This document shows positions 34,895 through 44,054 of a DNA stretch of 64,000 bases, one piece after another. The notes below the pieces were generated by a model. It saw only the letters and a list, made by a program, of their open reading frames with translations. It ran no database searches and was not told the origin of the DNA. Origin of the DNA: Pseudomonas sp. LP_7_YM (GTDB taxonomy: Bacteria > Pseudomonadota > Gammaproteobacteria > Pseudomonadales > Pseudomonadaceae); assembly GCF_004364435.1 (NCBI RefSeq), contig NZ_SOCT01000007.1:124001-188000 (forward strand), in the 5' to 3' direction. How positions within the stretch are numbered: position 1 is the first letter of the stretch; every line of letters starts with the position of its first letter. The position numbers and the translations under genes are program-made.

Positions 34895-35086
34895 GCACAG
34901 TGTGAAAAAAAGTGCTTTTTCTTCAAACGGTTAGCGCTAAGGCGAGGGGTGATGAGGCCATATAGGCCTTGTTGCACGGGGCTCGAGCCCATGGGCGTGG
35001 TCAAATCAGTGTACTGTTTTGCACTGCGGGTGTCAGATCGGCCCTTGAGTGAGATACTGCACAACCGTTCCCCACGACCGCATGTC

Positions 35087-36145
35087 ATGCCGCAGCGCAA
35101 AATCATCCATATAGACTGTGACTGTTTTTATGCCGCCATTGAGATGCGTGATGATCCCAAGCTGGCGGGCAAGCCGTTGGCGGTTGGTGGGTCAGCAGAC
35201 CGGCGCGGGGTCATTGCCACGTGTAACTATGAAGCGCGGGCGTATGGCGTGCGTTCTGCCATGTCGTCACGGCATGCTTTGACGCTTTGTCCGGACCTGA
35301 CCATCGTCAAGCCGCGAATGGATGCTTATAAAGAAGCTTCGAAGGAAATCCTCACGATCTTTCGCGATTACACCGATCTGATCGAGCCTTTATCGCTGGA
35401 TGAGGCTTTCCTGGACGTTTCCGAGTGCAGCCATTTTGCAGGCAGCGCCACGCGTATCGCCCAGGACATCCGCAAGCGCGTGTCCAACCAGCTGCACATC
35501 ACCGTTTCTGCCGGGGTCGCTCCCAACAAGTTTCTCGCCAAGATCGCCAGCGACTGGCGCAAGCCTAACGGGTTGTTTGTCATCACGCCGGATCAGGTAG
35601 AGGGCTTCGTCGCTGACCTGCCGGTTTCCAAGCTGCACGGTGTGGGTAAGGTGACCGCCGATAAATTGGGCCGTTTAGGGATCGTCAGCTGCGCTGACTT
35701 GCGGGGCTGGAGCAAGTTATCACTGGTGCGTGAATTCGGCTCCTTCGGTGAGCGACTGTGGAACCTGGCTCACGGCATTGATGAGCGTGTAGTGCAGAAC
35801 GACAGTCGGCGTCAGTCCGTCAGTGTGGAAAATACCTACGATACGGATCTGCCTGATTTGCCGAGTTGCCTGGAGAAGCTCCCTGATTTACTGGAAAACC
35901 TTAACGGGCGGCTCTCCCGAATCGATACGCTCTACCGTCCAGGCAAGCCTTTCGTGAAAGTGAAATTTCACGATTTCACCCAGACAACGCTGGAGCAAGC
36001 GGGGGCGGGGAGGGATTTGGAAAGTTACCAACAATTGCTGGCTCAAGCGTTCGCACGCGGCGGCAAACCCGTGCGACTGCTGGGTATAGGTGTGCGCTTG
36101 CATGATCTGCGCGGTGCTCATGAGCAACTGCAGCTATTTACCTGA
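35087..36145 (+). CDS. dinB: DNA polymerase IV
   Basis: Y-family translesion polymerase. The 352-residue start gives MPQRKIIHIDCDCFYAAIEM, carrying the first catalytic Asp and the steric-gate region; SLDEAFLDVS (~101-110) holds the second Asp-Glu pair. HhH motifs follow (LHGVGKVTADKLGRLG), then the little-finger domain. A longer frame to 34817 runs through a tRNA gene and is rejected. I see no good LexA box in the 200 bases upstream, so SOS control is not shown by the sequence. Confidence 0.95.
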   Translation: MPQRKIIHIDCDCFYAAIEMRDDPKLAGKPLAVGGSADRRGVIATCNYEARAYGVRSAMSSRHALTLCPDLTIVKPRMDAYKEASKEILTIFRDYTDLIEPLSLDEAFLDVSECSHFAGSATRIAQDIRKRVSNQLHITVSAGVAPNKFLAKIASDWRKPNGLFVITPDQVEGFVADLPVSKLHGVGKVTADKLGRLGIVSCADLRGWSKLSLVREFGSFGERLWNLAHGIDERVVQNDSRRQSVSVENTYDTDLPDLPSCLEKLPDLLENLNGRLSRIDTLYRPGKPFVKVKFHDFTQTTLEQAGAGRDLESYQQLLAQAFARGGKPVRLLGIGVRLHDLRGAHEQLQLFT

Positions 36146-36153
36146 AGGACTGT

Positions 36154-37110
36154 TTAGTCGCTGCCTGCGGGCACCGCGACCAGGCGCCCGGCGTCTCTGG
36201 CCAGCGAGCGCAAAAACTCGTGCTGCAACTGCGGGTCGTTACGGGTCAGTTCGATCAGTGACTGCTCAAGGTCGCTGGCCTCCTCTTCCAGTCCGAGTTC
36301 AGACAGGCGTTTGACTCGGTGTACCCACTGATTCACATCGTCGTCTTCGAGATCGTCGTAGATCAGGCCGTGGGCCTCGATCAGCTTGCCGCGTAATGAT
36401 TTGCTCAGCGGCAGGCTGACATTGGCCTGCACGTCGGATTGGTCGTCCTGCACTTTGAGCTCCAGTCGGGTAACGTGCCTCAGGTCTTGCTCGGCAAACG
36501 GATTGTCCAGCAGGTTGAGGCGCAGTACGCCATTGCGGTCAGTGTTCAGTTCGTTGGTGTTTTTTCCTGATTTGACTTCGACCGGGCTTTCGCTCCACAG
36601 CAGGCTCGTATGCTCGACCCGGTGATCCCGCTGGATTTCCTCTATGCCTGCCAGGTTTTGCTGGGCGCGGCCGTGGGAGGGAGCGTTCATGAACGGGTTA
36701 ATGCCCGCAATGCCATAGCTGAGCCAGTCCTTGGTCACGCTGTCCGGCAGGCTGCCGAATGTCAGTACGTTCACTACATTGGCCCCGACGCCGGCGACGA
36801 TCGCCACCGCACCCAGCGGGATTTCGTAGATTTCGCGCCAGGGTTGGTACGGGGTATAGCGGTCGTAATGTCGAGTGACTTCGTACTCGGTGATATCGAA
36901 GGTTTTCAGCTCGTGGATGCGGATACGGCGCTGCGGCAACTCCAGAGTATCGGGTTCGCCAACGTCTATTTGAAAGCTGTGATCGAGCAGTTTGCGATCG
37001 ACCCGCTCTTCGTGTTCGCTGCGTTGAGACAGGTGGTTGGCGCAACCGCTGACGAGCAGACTGCTGCACAGCGCGGCGCTCGCGAGGCTTGAGGAACTTC
37101 GCTTGAACAT
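36154..37110 (-). CDS. Predicted lipoprotein, unknown function
   Basis: A 318-residue protein with an N-terminal signal and lipobox LLVSGC (Cys at residue 23), followed by Ala-Asn, favouring the outer membrane. A Gly/Ala/Val-rich hydrophobic segment at ~98-120 could be membrane-associated or amyloid-like. The C-terminal ~60 residues form an acidic helical region (SELGLEEEASDLEQSL). I do not recognise the family beyond a similar gene next to proS in other pseudomonads. Confidence 0.8.
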   Translation of the reverse strand: MFKRSSSSLASAALCSSLLVSGCANHLSQRSEHEERVDRKLLDHSFQIDVGEPDTLELPQRRIRIHELKTFDITEYEVTRHYDRYTPYQPWREIYEIPLGAVAIVAGVGANVVNVLTFGSLPDSVTKDWLSYGIAGINPFMNAPSHGRAQQNLAGIEEIQRDHRVEHTSLLWSESPVEVKSGKNTNELNTDRNGVLRLNLLDNPFAEQDLRHVTRLELKVQDDQSDVQANVSLPLSKSLRGKLIEAHGLIYDDLEDDDVNQWVHRVKRLSELGLEEEASDLEQSLIELTRNDPQLQHEFLRSLARDAGRLVAVPAGSD

Positions 37111-37185
37111 GGGATCTCTTGGTGCGGGGAGGGCACGACAACACAGCTTGATAAAAGACGCGCCCGCCTGGGGCGCGTCGTCGAC

Positions 37186-38901
37186 TCAGTTGTTGATCCG
37201 GCCCTTGATGAACGACAGCACATCAGCCACTGGCAGAGCCTGAGCTTCAGACTCGGTACGGCTCTTGTACTCCAGATTGCCTTCTGCCAAGCCACGGTCG
37301 CTGACGACAATGCGATGCGGAATACCGATCAGTTCCATGTCTGCGAACTTTATGCCCGGGCTGGTTTTCTTGTCGCGGTCATCCAGCAGTACCTCGAAGC
37401 CGGCAGCAGTCAACTCTGCATAGAGCTTGTCGGTCGCCTCGCGCACGGCGTCGGTTTCATAGCGCAGCGGTACCAGAGCAATCTGGAAGGGTGCGAGCGC
37501 ATCGCTCCAGATGATGCCGTTGTCATCGTTGTTTTGCTCGATGGCAGCAGCGACTACACGGGAAACACCAATGCCGTAGCAACCCATGCTCAAGTTGACC
37601 GGCTTGCCGTTTTCGCCCAGCACCTGACACTTCATCGCGTCGCTGTACTTGGTGCCCAGCTGGAAGATATGTCCCACTTCGATGCCGCGCTTGATGATCA
37701 CTGTGCCTTGGCCGTCCGGGCTTGGATCGCCTTCAACGACATTACGCAGATCAGCGACTTCCGGAACAGGCAGGTCACGTTCCCAGTTCACGCCGAAATA
37801 GTGCTTGTCGTCGATGTTGGCGCCAATGCCAAAATCGTTCATCAGCTCCACAGAGCGGTCGATGATGCACGGCAGCGGCAAGTTCAATGGACCCAGGGAG
37901 CCCGCACCCGCGCCGATGGCCGCACGCAACTCAGCTTCGCTGGCCATGACCAGAGGGCTGGCAACCAGCGAGTGGTTGGAGGCCTTGATCTCGTTGAGCT
38001 CATGGTCGCCCCGGATGATGAGGGCAATCAGTTTGCCTTCTTCGGCTGCGTGGACCACCAGCGTCTTCACGGTTTTTTCGATGGACAGGCCGAATTTCTC
38101 AACCAGTGCAGCAATGGTTTTCGTATCAGGTGTGTCAACCAGTCGCAGTTCTTCAGTCGCAGCGCCGCGAGCTGTCTCGCGAGGGATCGCCTCGGCCTTT
38201 TCTATATTGGCGGCGTAATCGGAGGTATCGCTGAACACGATGTCGTCTTCGCCAGACTCCGCCAGCACATGGAATTCATGCGAGCCTGCGCCGCCAATCG
38301 AGCCGTTATCGGCCACCACCGGACGGAAATTCAGACCCAGGCGTCTGAAAATATTGCAGTAGGCCTGATGCATGCGATCGTAAGTTTCCTGCAGGGAATC
38401 CTGACTCGCATGGAACGAATAGGCGTCCTTCATGATGAATTCGCGACCACGCATCAAACCGAAGCGTGGGCGGATTTCGTCACGGAATTTGGTCTGGATC
38501 TGGTACATGTTGATCGGCAGCTGTTTATAGCTGCTCAATTCATTGCGAGCCAGATCAGTGATCACTTCCTCATGGGTCGGGCCCGCGCAGAATTCACGAT
38601 TATGGCGATCTTTCAATCGCAGCAGTTCCGGGCCGTATTCTTCCCAGCGGCCGGATTCCTGCCACAGTTCAGCTGGCTGGATACCCGGCATCAATACTTC
38701 CAGTGCGCCGGCGGCATCCATTTCTTCGCGGACCACGGCTTCGACCTTGCGCAGAACACGCAGGCCCATGGGCAACCACGTGTAAAGACCAGAAGCCAGC
38801 TTGCGGATCATGCCGGCGCGGAGCATCAGCTGATGGCTGATCACGACCGCATCGTTCGGCGTTTCTTTTTGTGTGGCGAGCAAATATTGACTGGTACGCA
38901 T
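37186..38901 (-). CDS. proS: Prolyl-tRNA synthetase
   Basis: Class II synthetase of bacterial type with the editing insertion. The 571-residue start at 38901 gives MRTSQYLLATQKETPNDAVV. Motif 2 region is TKFRDEIRPRFGLMRGREFIMKD split around residue 140; the YbaK-like editing domain spans ~220-400 (RGDHELNEIKASN); motif 3 is MGCYGIGVSRVVAA (~440). The C-terminal anticodon-binding domain is complete. A 45-residue upstream extension in frame was rejected. Confidence 0.97.
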   Translation of the reverse strand: MRTSQYLLATQKETPNDAVVISHQLMLRAGMIRKLASGLYTWLPMGLRVLRKVEAVVREEMDAAGALEVLMPGIQPAELWQESGRWEEYGPELLRLKDRHNREFCAGPTHEEVITDLARNELSSYKQLPINMYQIQTKFRDEIRPRFGLMRGREFIMKDAYSFHASQDSLQETYDRMHQAYCNIFRRLGLNFRPVVADNGSIGGAGSHEFHVLAESGEDDIVFSDTSDYAANIEKAEAIPRETARGAATEELRLVDTPDTKTIAALVEKFGLSIEKTVKTLVVHAAEEGKLIALIIRGDHELNEIKASNHSLVASPLVMASEAELRAAIGAGAGSLGPLNLPLPCIIDRSVELMNDFGIGANIDDKHYFGVNWERDLPVPEVADLRNVVEGDPSPDGQGTVIIKRGIEVGHIFQLGTKYSDAMKCQVLGENGKPVNLSMGCYGIGVSRVVAAAIEQNNDDNGIIWSDALAPFQIALVPLRYETDAVREATDKLYAELTAAGFEVLLDDRDKKTSPGIKFADMELIGIPHRIVVSDRGLAEGNLEYKSRTESEAQALPVADVLSFIKGRINN

Positions 38902-39020
38902 GGTCGGCCGTTGTCGGTTGCTGTGACTGGGAAATGACCTGGCATTGTACGGTGGTGCTACGGTCGCGTACAGGGCGCCTGGCCTATGGAGGCGGTCGGA
39001 TTGGCCTTCTTGCAGACATG

Positions 39021-39048
39021 AAAAAGCCCGGCACAAGGCCGGGCTTTT
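39021..39048 (-). terminator. OprD-porin terminator
   Basis: AAAAAGCCCGGC..GCCGGGCTTTT: 7-bp GC stem with A and T runs, 26 bases beyond the porin stop on the minus strand. Confidence 0.9.
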
Positions 39049-39073
39049 CTTTAACGAGTGTCAGACAGCGCGA

Positions 39074-40399
39074 TTACAGAACCGAAATCGGGTAGTCGAC
39101 GATCAGACGGAACTCGTTGATATCGCCTTCAGCCTGATCGGCATTGGCGCGGTGCCACGCTTGACGAATACGGAATGCCAGGTCTTTTGCTGGACCGGTC
39201 TGAACGACGTATTTGGCTTCAAGGTTGGTCTCGTGGTGGCTGCCATCGGCACCGTAGCCGTACGCACGATATGGACTGTTCAGCGCCATTTTGTCGCCGT
39301 CGATGTCTTTACCGCTGATATAACGGGTCATGAAACTCAGGCCCGGTACACCATAGGGCGCCATGTTCAGGTCATAACGAGCTTGCCAGGATTTCTCGCC
39401 AGGACCGTTGAAGTCGGAGTACTGGATGGAGTTGGCCAGAAAGATCGAGTCGCCACCGCTGTTGTTGTCGCCAATACCGATGTAGTCGAACGGTGTATCA
39501 CCATTCACCTTCTGGAAAGCCAGGGTCAGGGTATGGGCAGCCAGGAACGAATAGGCGGCGGATACGGAGTAGGTATTGTTGTTGATTTCACCGGCACGCT
39601 TGCTGCCAGTGTCTTGGGTGTTGTAGTAGTTGACGTCGAACGCAAGAGACTGATCGTCGGTCAAGGACAGCGCGTAGTTGACGTTGCCATAGTACTGGTT
39701 CCACACGTCTTCCAGCTTAGCGTAGTAAAAGCCTACACCCAGTTGATCGTTTATCGAGTACTTGCCACCCCCGTAGGTAGCCGAGCGGGATGATACGTTA
39801 GCGTATTGAGCCCAGATATTACCGTCGCGATTCGTTTCATCTTGGCTTGTACCGGAAGTGAAGCGACCTGCTTCTACGTCCAGACCTTTTATTTCGCTGC
39901 TCTGCAGGGAGACGCCGGTAGCCGTCTGTGGCAACAGACGGGAGCCGCCAACTGCGAATACAGGCGCTTGTGGCTGCATATCGCCGATTTTCAGCTCGGT
40001 TTTCGAGATGCGGAACTTAACGGCGGCGCCGGCTTTGCCAAAGCTGTCGTGGTTGTCGCCATCGCTGTCGGTCGACAGGTTGCCGGAACCCGAGTAGTGG
40101 TTTTCACCGTCAAGCTTGAATCCCGCATAGCCAAACGCGTCAATACCTACGCCGATCAGCCCTTGGGTGTAACCGGAACTGTAGTTGCCCCAGAAACCTT
40201 GAGTCCAGTCTTTGGAATCAACGCCACCGTTCTTGCGATCACGGTTGAAATAGTAGTTGCGGGCCTTGACGTCAAGCTTGCTACCTTCAACAAAACCAGT
40301 TGCTTCGGACTGATCGCTTACGAATGCCGCAGCCGATGCCAATTGGATACTGGCCGCAGTAACTGCCAGGGCGATTGCGCTCCACTTCATCACTCTCAT
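39074..40399 (-). CDS. OprD-family outer-membrane porin
   Basis: A 441-residue porin: signal peptide (MRVMKWSAIALAVTAAS..ASA, ~23 residues), then an 18-strand OprD barrel with alternating aromatic strands. Family marks are SDQSEATGFVEGSKLDVKAR.. at the mature N terminus, DGNIWAQYANVS in the middle, and the C-terminal strand NEFRLIVDYPISVL. OprD-type channels import amino acids, peptides or small acids and, in P. aeruginosa, carbapenems; the substrate here is unknown. AAAGGAG precedes the ATG by 10 bases. Confidence 0.93.
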   Translation of the reverse strand: MRVMKWSAIALAVTAASIQLASAAAFVSDQSEATGFVEGSKLDVKARNYYFNRDRKNGGVDSKDWTQGFWGNYSSGYTQGLIGVGIDAFGYAGFKLDGENHYSGSGNLSTDSDGDNHDSFGKAGAAVKFRISKTELKIGDMQPQAPVFAVGGSRLLPQTATGVSLQSSEIKGLDVEAGRFTSGTSQDETNRDGNIWAQYANVSSRSATYGGGKYSINDQLGVGFYYAKLEDVWNQYYGNVNYALSLTDDQSLAFDVNYYNTQDTGSKRAGEINNNTYSVSAAYSFLAAHTLTLAFQKVNGDTPFDYIGIGDNNSGGDSIFLANSIQYSDFNGPGEKSWQARYDLNMAPYGVPGLSFMTRYISGKDIDGDKMALNSPYRAYGYGADGSHHETNLEAKYVVQTGPAKDLAFRIRQAWHRANADQAEGDINEFRLIVDYPISVL

Positions 40400-41393
40400 C
40401 GTGACTTTGCTCCTTTGGTTTTATGAAGAGTACTGCCGTCCACCTGTTTTTTTATCTGGTCGGCTCTTTCTTTTTTGGCGTCGGCGGAACTTATATCACG
40501 CTGACATTGTTGACGACAGTTACGAACCTATCCTTTCAAATTCTTTACGGCCATGTCGCAGAACAGTTACTTCTGTGTCGCTACCGAGCTGTTCATGCTC
40601 TAAAAATAAGCAACTGCAACACGGCCCTCCGTTCCTTTGGATTCATGTGCGCAGTGACCTGGCTCCCGTCGTTTTTTCGAACGTCCATTTGCTTGTACGA
40701 CGCCTTCCCGGCCTGCATACCTGCTATTGGAAGCTGGCGCTGCGATCCTGTGTGTGACAAAGCAACAACCGTGCTCAAAGCTCCACAGGGTGTGAAAAAA
40801 ATGTCGTCAGGGGTGTAAATGCATTCAAAATTCTGGCTAACTCCTTGTAATTTAATGACAAAAAACATCTATGGAAGTCGATTGTTGCTTGATTGAGAAG
40901 CAGCTTAACGCTCAAAAATGTCACTGACGTTACCTGTGAGCCCCGCAATGTGGGTAAATCACGGATAGGTAATGCAGGGTGTGTCCTCCGAGGTGAGTCT
41001 TTTTGGTGCGCACGCCGCGATTTCCGCCTGTATTTGGTACAGCTGTCGTAGTTGGTCAGGCTGATGTGACTGATGGATAGGGAGGGCGAGACATGGCAGC
41101 GACTTAAGTTTTTTGAGTAAGTAGGTGCATGATTTTTTGTGGGAGCTGCAACAGCCGACCCTGGTCTTCGCAATGGTTGCCTCAACTGTGTGCACCCCCG
41201 GGAAAAGCGGACGTTACTGGTGCAGGCGTTGCCGTGGGACGGCTGTCCCGAAACCAACAGCGATTACGCAGAATGGCCTCATAAGACGCATCGAGGTGAT
41301 TCACTTTCTATTCCCTAGTATCCTGCTCAGCATTGAGGTGTTCGAGCATTACGCGAAAACATCGAAACCCAACCCGTGATCAGGAGTTGATGC
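40400..41393. other. Gene-poor 1-kb interval upstream of the porin
   Basis: Several overlapping frames occur on both strands but none has a good ribosome-binding site or family-like sequence. The segment is A/T-richer than its surroundings and must contain the leftward porin promoter and the rightward HIT-gene promoter. A short GTGGGAGCTGC block at 41138-41149 resembles a half REP element. I see no tRNA, hairpin terminator or clear small-RNA structure. Confidence 0.5.
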
Positions 41394-41825
41394 GTGTTTG
41401 TTCTGGATCAGCGATTAGTGCAAGACACCGTGCCGGTGGGAGACTTCCCACTTTGTCGACTGCTATTGTCTAACGACGCCCAATACCCTTGGTTTATTCT
41501 CGTACCGCGCAAGCCGGACATAACGGAAATATTCCAGCTGTCCGACACGGAGCAGTTGCAGTTGTGGAAAGAAACCACTGCACTGTCCAGTACGCTTGAG
41601 CAGGTTTTCGTCGCCGATAAGATGAATGTCGCGGCGCTGGGGAACGTGGTGAGTCAGTTGCACATGCATGTCATTGTCCGTCATAAACATGATGTCGCAT
41701 GGCCTGCTCCGGTCTGGGGCAAGTTTCCCGCAGTGCCTTATTCTGCTGAACATTCAGGCGACGTTATTACCCGAGTGAAGGCAACCTTTACCGACGATCT
41801 GTCTTTTGAAGAGCTGCAATCATGA
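41394..41825 (+). CDS. HIT-domain protein
   Basis: A 143-residue histidine-triad protein of the nucleotide hydrolase/transferase superfamily. The triad motif reads QLHMHVIVRH near residue 88, so the first of the three histidines is Gln while the nucleophilic middle His and the last are kept. WPAPVWGKFPAVPYS follows, as in the pseudomonad branch of the family. The start is GTG; an overlapping ATG at 41390 is out of frame. It overlaps slyX by 4 bases. Confidence 0.85.
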   Translation: MFVLDQRLVQDTVPVGDFPLCRLLLSNDAQYPWFILVPRKPDITEIFQLSDTEQLQLWKETTALSSTLEQVFVADKMNVAALGNVVSQLHMHVIVRHKHDVAWPAPVWGKFPAVPYSAEHSGDVITRVKATFTDDLSFEELQS

Positions 41826-42028
41826 ATCTTGAAGAGCGAGTGATGGATCTCGAAAGTCGCCTGGCATTTCAGGATGACACTATCCAGGCGCTCAACGATG
41901 TGCTGGTCGCCCAGCAACGAAGCGTCGAGCGCATGCAATTGCAGATGGCGGCCTTGCTCAAGCGCCAGGAAGAAATGAGCGGGCAGTTCGAGGCTTTCGA
42001 AGAGGACGCGCCGCCGCCGCATTATTGA
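41822..42028 (+). CDS. slyX: SlyX-like protein
   Basis: A 68-residue predicted coiled-coil protein (MNLEERVMDLESRLAFQDDTI, heptads to about residue 58) with a Pro-rich tail APPPHY, the signature end of SlyX. The function of SlyX is not established. It is translationally coupled to the HIT gene (ATGA overlap). Confidence 0.93.
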   Translation: MNLEERVMDLESRLAFQDDTIQALNDVLVAQQRSVERMQLQMAALLKRQEEMSGQFEAFEEDAPPPHY

Positions 42029-42060
42029 AAGCAAAGGCACAAAGAAAGCAAAGGCACAAA
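42027..42060. repeat. 17-base perfect tandem duplication after slyX
   Basis: GAAAGCAAAGGCACAAA occurs twice head to tail (42027-42043, 42044-42060), starting inside the slyX stop codon and running into the terminator A run. It is probably replication slippage. Confidence 0.9.
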
Positions 42061-42088
42061 AAAACGCGCTCTCAGAGCGCGTTTTTTT
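42058..42088. terminator. Bidirectional terminator between slyX and the cold-shock gene
   Basis: AAAAAACGCGCTCT / AGAGCGCGTTTTTTT with a tiny loop serves two convergent genes. Confidence 0.92.
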
Positions 42089-42093
42089 CACGG

Positions 42094-42699
42094 TTAGCGG
42101 CGCGGAAGCGCTGCGATGACGTCTTCAGCCTGCAAGCCCTTGTCGCGGTTCATTACGGAAAACTCGACACGCTGACCCTCGACCAGCACGCGATGACCTT
42201 CACCGCGAATTGCGCGAAAATGCACGAAGATATCGTCACCCGAGTCGCGCGAGATAAAGCCGAAACCCTTGGAAGTATTGAACCACTTCACTGTGCCGGT
42301 ATCGCGCTGGCCCGCTTCATGTTGCTGTGGAATCACCGAAGGTGAAGATCGGTAAAAACTGACACCCAAATGGATTGCCACAGCGACCACGATCGCCAGC
42401 AGGCTGACGAGTACGGCAGGTTGGCCAGCAATGGTTTCGAGCGGAACGAGCAGCGTGAGGATTTGAAGAACAACGGCCAGCACCAGCAGCACGCTGACCA
42501 GATTTTGCAGTTGATGGCGCAGGCCTCTGTTCCAGTAAGGAATCACAGGTGCAATGACCAGATTGATCAGGCCGAAGAGGGCAAGATACAGCGCATCCGG
42601 TTGGGACAGGTAAGAAGACAGCGCTTCACTACGCAGGCTAGGTATGAATGACAGCAGCAGGGCAGCTGCGCCCGTTAGCAAGTGGACTATTTTCAACAT
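42094..42699 (-). CDS. Membrane-anchored cold-shock-domain protein
   Basis: A 201-residue fusion of an N-terminal membrane module and a C-terminal cold-shock domain. Four hydrophobic segments lie at about residues 4-20, 36-54, 66-85 and 93-112. The cold-shock domain (~134-198) has GTVKWFNTSKGFGFI with RNP1 KGFGFIS and RNP2 DIFVHF, ready to bind single-stranded nucleic acid. Related proteins are annotated in Pseudomonas as cold-shock domain membrane proteins. The orientation (domain in the cytoplasm) and role are inferred. The ATG has only a weak ribosome-binding site. Confidence 0.85.
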   Translation of the reverse strand: MLKIVHLLTGAAALLLSFIPSLRSEALSSYLSQPDALYLALFGLINLVIAPVIPYWNRGLRHQLQNLVSVLLVLAVVLQILTLLVPLETIAGQPAVLVSLLAIVVAVAIHLGVSFYRSSPSVIPQQHEAGQRDTGTVKWFNTSKGFGFISRDSGDDIFVHFRAIRGEGHRVLVEGQRVEFSVMNRDKGLQAEDVIAALPRR

Positions 42700-43158
42700 T
42701 TCAATGACTCACATTAAGATGGAACAAAAGAAGAAGCTGGCGACTCCCGGTACGCTTCTGAAAAAAGGGAGGCGTGATGCACGAGCGCCGACTCAGCCTA
42801 TGCGCTACAGCCTGTTGGCTTTTCAGTAACGACACATCTGTATTTAACAGCAAAGCGCAGAGCTACTCAAATCAAGCGCTTAGCGCCCCCGATTGCGGAA
42901 CACACCGACGATTGCATGGCGCTCATGGCAGCTGGCTGGAGGCGTGTTCCAGAGCCCTCTCGGTCGCCAGTCAGGATATCTGCCAGAGAGCGTTGCGGCT
43001 GTCTGCCAATTCCTTCGCCGCCGGTCAGCATCCCACGCAAAGGGCATGTGCGGGTGTCTGGCGCAATGCGACTCCTTACAGATGGCTGCGCGGTTTCTCA
43101 CGTCTTGCTAGAGTGTCAGCAGCTTTCTTGAAACGTCATCATATGAAGAGGAATTAGC
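42700..43158. other. Interval upstream of dps
   Basis: Three overlapping plus-strand frames are open here, but none has a ribosome-binding site or recognisable sequence. A TGCTAGAGT element at 43106-43114, 45 bases before the dps ATG, resembles an extended -10 of the RpoS type. Its assignment as the dps promoter is tentative. Confidence 0.4.
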
Positions 43159-43632
43159 ATGGCAATTGATATCGGCATTAGCGAGGAAGACCGCAAATCA
43201 ATCGTGGACGGCCTTTCACGCCTGCTGGCAGATACCTATGTGTTGTATCTGAAAACCCATAATTTCCATTGGAACGTCACAGGCCCTATGTTTCGCACCT
43301 TGCACCTGATGTTCGAGGAGCAATACAACGAACTGGCACTGGCGGTTGACCTGATCGCAGAGCGCATCCGTGCACTGGGCTTTCCGGCTCCCGGGACGTA
43401 CTCGACTTATGCGCGTCTGTCCTCTATCAAGGAAGAAGAGGGTGTTCCCGGTGCCGAGGACATGATCCGTTCGCTGGTAAACGGGCAAGAGGCCGTCACG
43501 CGTACGGCCCGCGGGATCTTCCCGTTGCTGGACAAGGTTAGCGACGAACCTACGGCTGACCTGCTGACCCAGCGCATGCAGGTCCATGAAAAGACCGCGT
43601 GGATGTTGCGTGCGATGCTCGAAAGCAAGTAA
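43159..43632 (+). CDS. dps: DNA starvation/stationary-phase protection protein Dps
   Basis: A 157-residue ferritin-like protein that forms a 12-mer, oxidises and stores iron with peroxide and protects DNA. The inter-subunit ferroxidase site is visible as LKTHNFHWNVTGPMF (His residues ~31-35) with the Asp/Glu cluster in FEEQYNELALAVDLIAERI. AGAGGAATT precedes the ATG. A hairpin follows the stop. Confidence 0.94.
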   Translation: MAIDIGISEEDRKSIVDGLSRLLADTYVLYLKTHNFHWNVTGPMFRTLHLMFEEQYNELALAVDLIAERIRALGFPAPGTYSTYARLSSIKEEEGVPGAEDMIRSLVNGQEAVTRTARGIFPLLDKVSDEPTADLLTQRMQVHEKTAWMLRAMLESK

Positions 43633-43639
43633 CTGTCCA

Positions 43640-43668
43640 CTGTGAGCGGTGGGTAATGCCGCTCACAG
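43640..43668 (+). terminator. dps terminator-like hairpin
   Basis: A perfect 10-bp stem CTGTGAGCGG / CCGCTCACAG with a 9-base loop, 7 bases after the stop; it is followed by CCCCCC rather than T, so it may stabilise the mRNA. Confidence 0.65.
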
Positions 43669-44054
43669 CCCCCCGCCTTTCGATGACGACTCCCTTGGGC
43701 CTCGCGCCTAAGCCGTTTCAGGCAATGAGCATACTTTTTTGGAAGTTTCATAAGTAAAGCTTTTAGCTGAATCGATTTAGTGACCGATAACGTCTGATTA
43801 ATTAGAACTATTCTTCAGTCCTGCCACTTGGTCATCATTCCCCAAGGCATACATATGTAACACCATTTTTATATTCCGCTGGCTTCGCTTAGTGATCATT
43901 CGGTTTTCGCCTTGTAATTGTGGTGATGTCCTACATTTCATAAGTGTTACTTCCACTGGTTAACCCCCTGTGAATAGGGCTTGATAGACATGTCGTTTAT
44001 TTGATTTTCAAATGTTTCTGTCGCTCTGCTAGAAATTGCATCAAGGGGGTTTTT
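43669..44054. other. A/T-rich interval upstream of the ribbon-helix-helix gene
   Basis: No gene is supported. The stretch from 43740 to 44000 is clearly A/T-rich compared with the surrounding coding DNA. It probably contains the promoter of the gene at 44055. I found no clear operator. Confidence 0.4.

Noticed and set aside
40423..40818. 131-codon plus-strand frame upstream of the porin
   Set aside because: Cysteine-rich, no family likeness, no ribosome-binding site, and it covers the porin promoter region.
40775..41257. 160-codon minus-strand frame in the same gap
   Set aside because: Composition unlike Pseudomonas proteins and no start signal; overlaps a frame on the other strand of equal quality.
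42774..43157. 127-codon frame just upstream of dps
   Set aside because: Part of it looks helical, but it lacks a ribosome-binding site, two other frames are equally open, and it runs over the dps ribosome-binding site.
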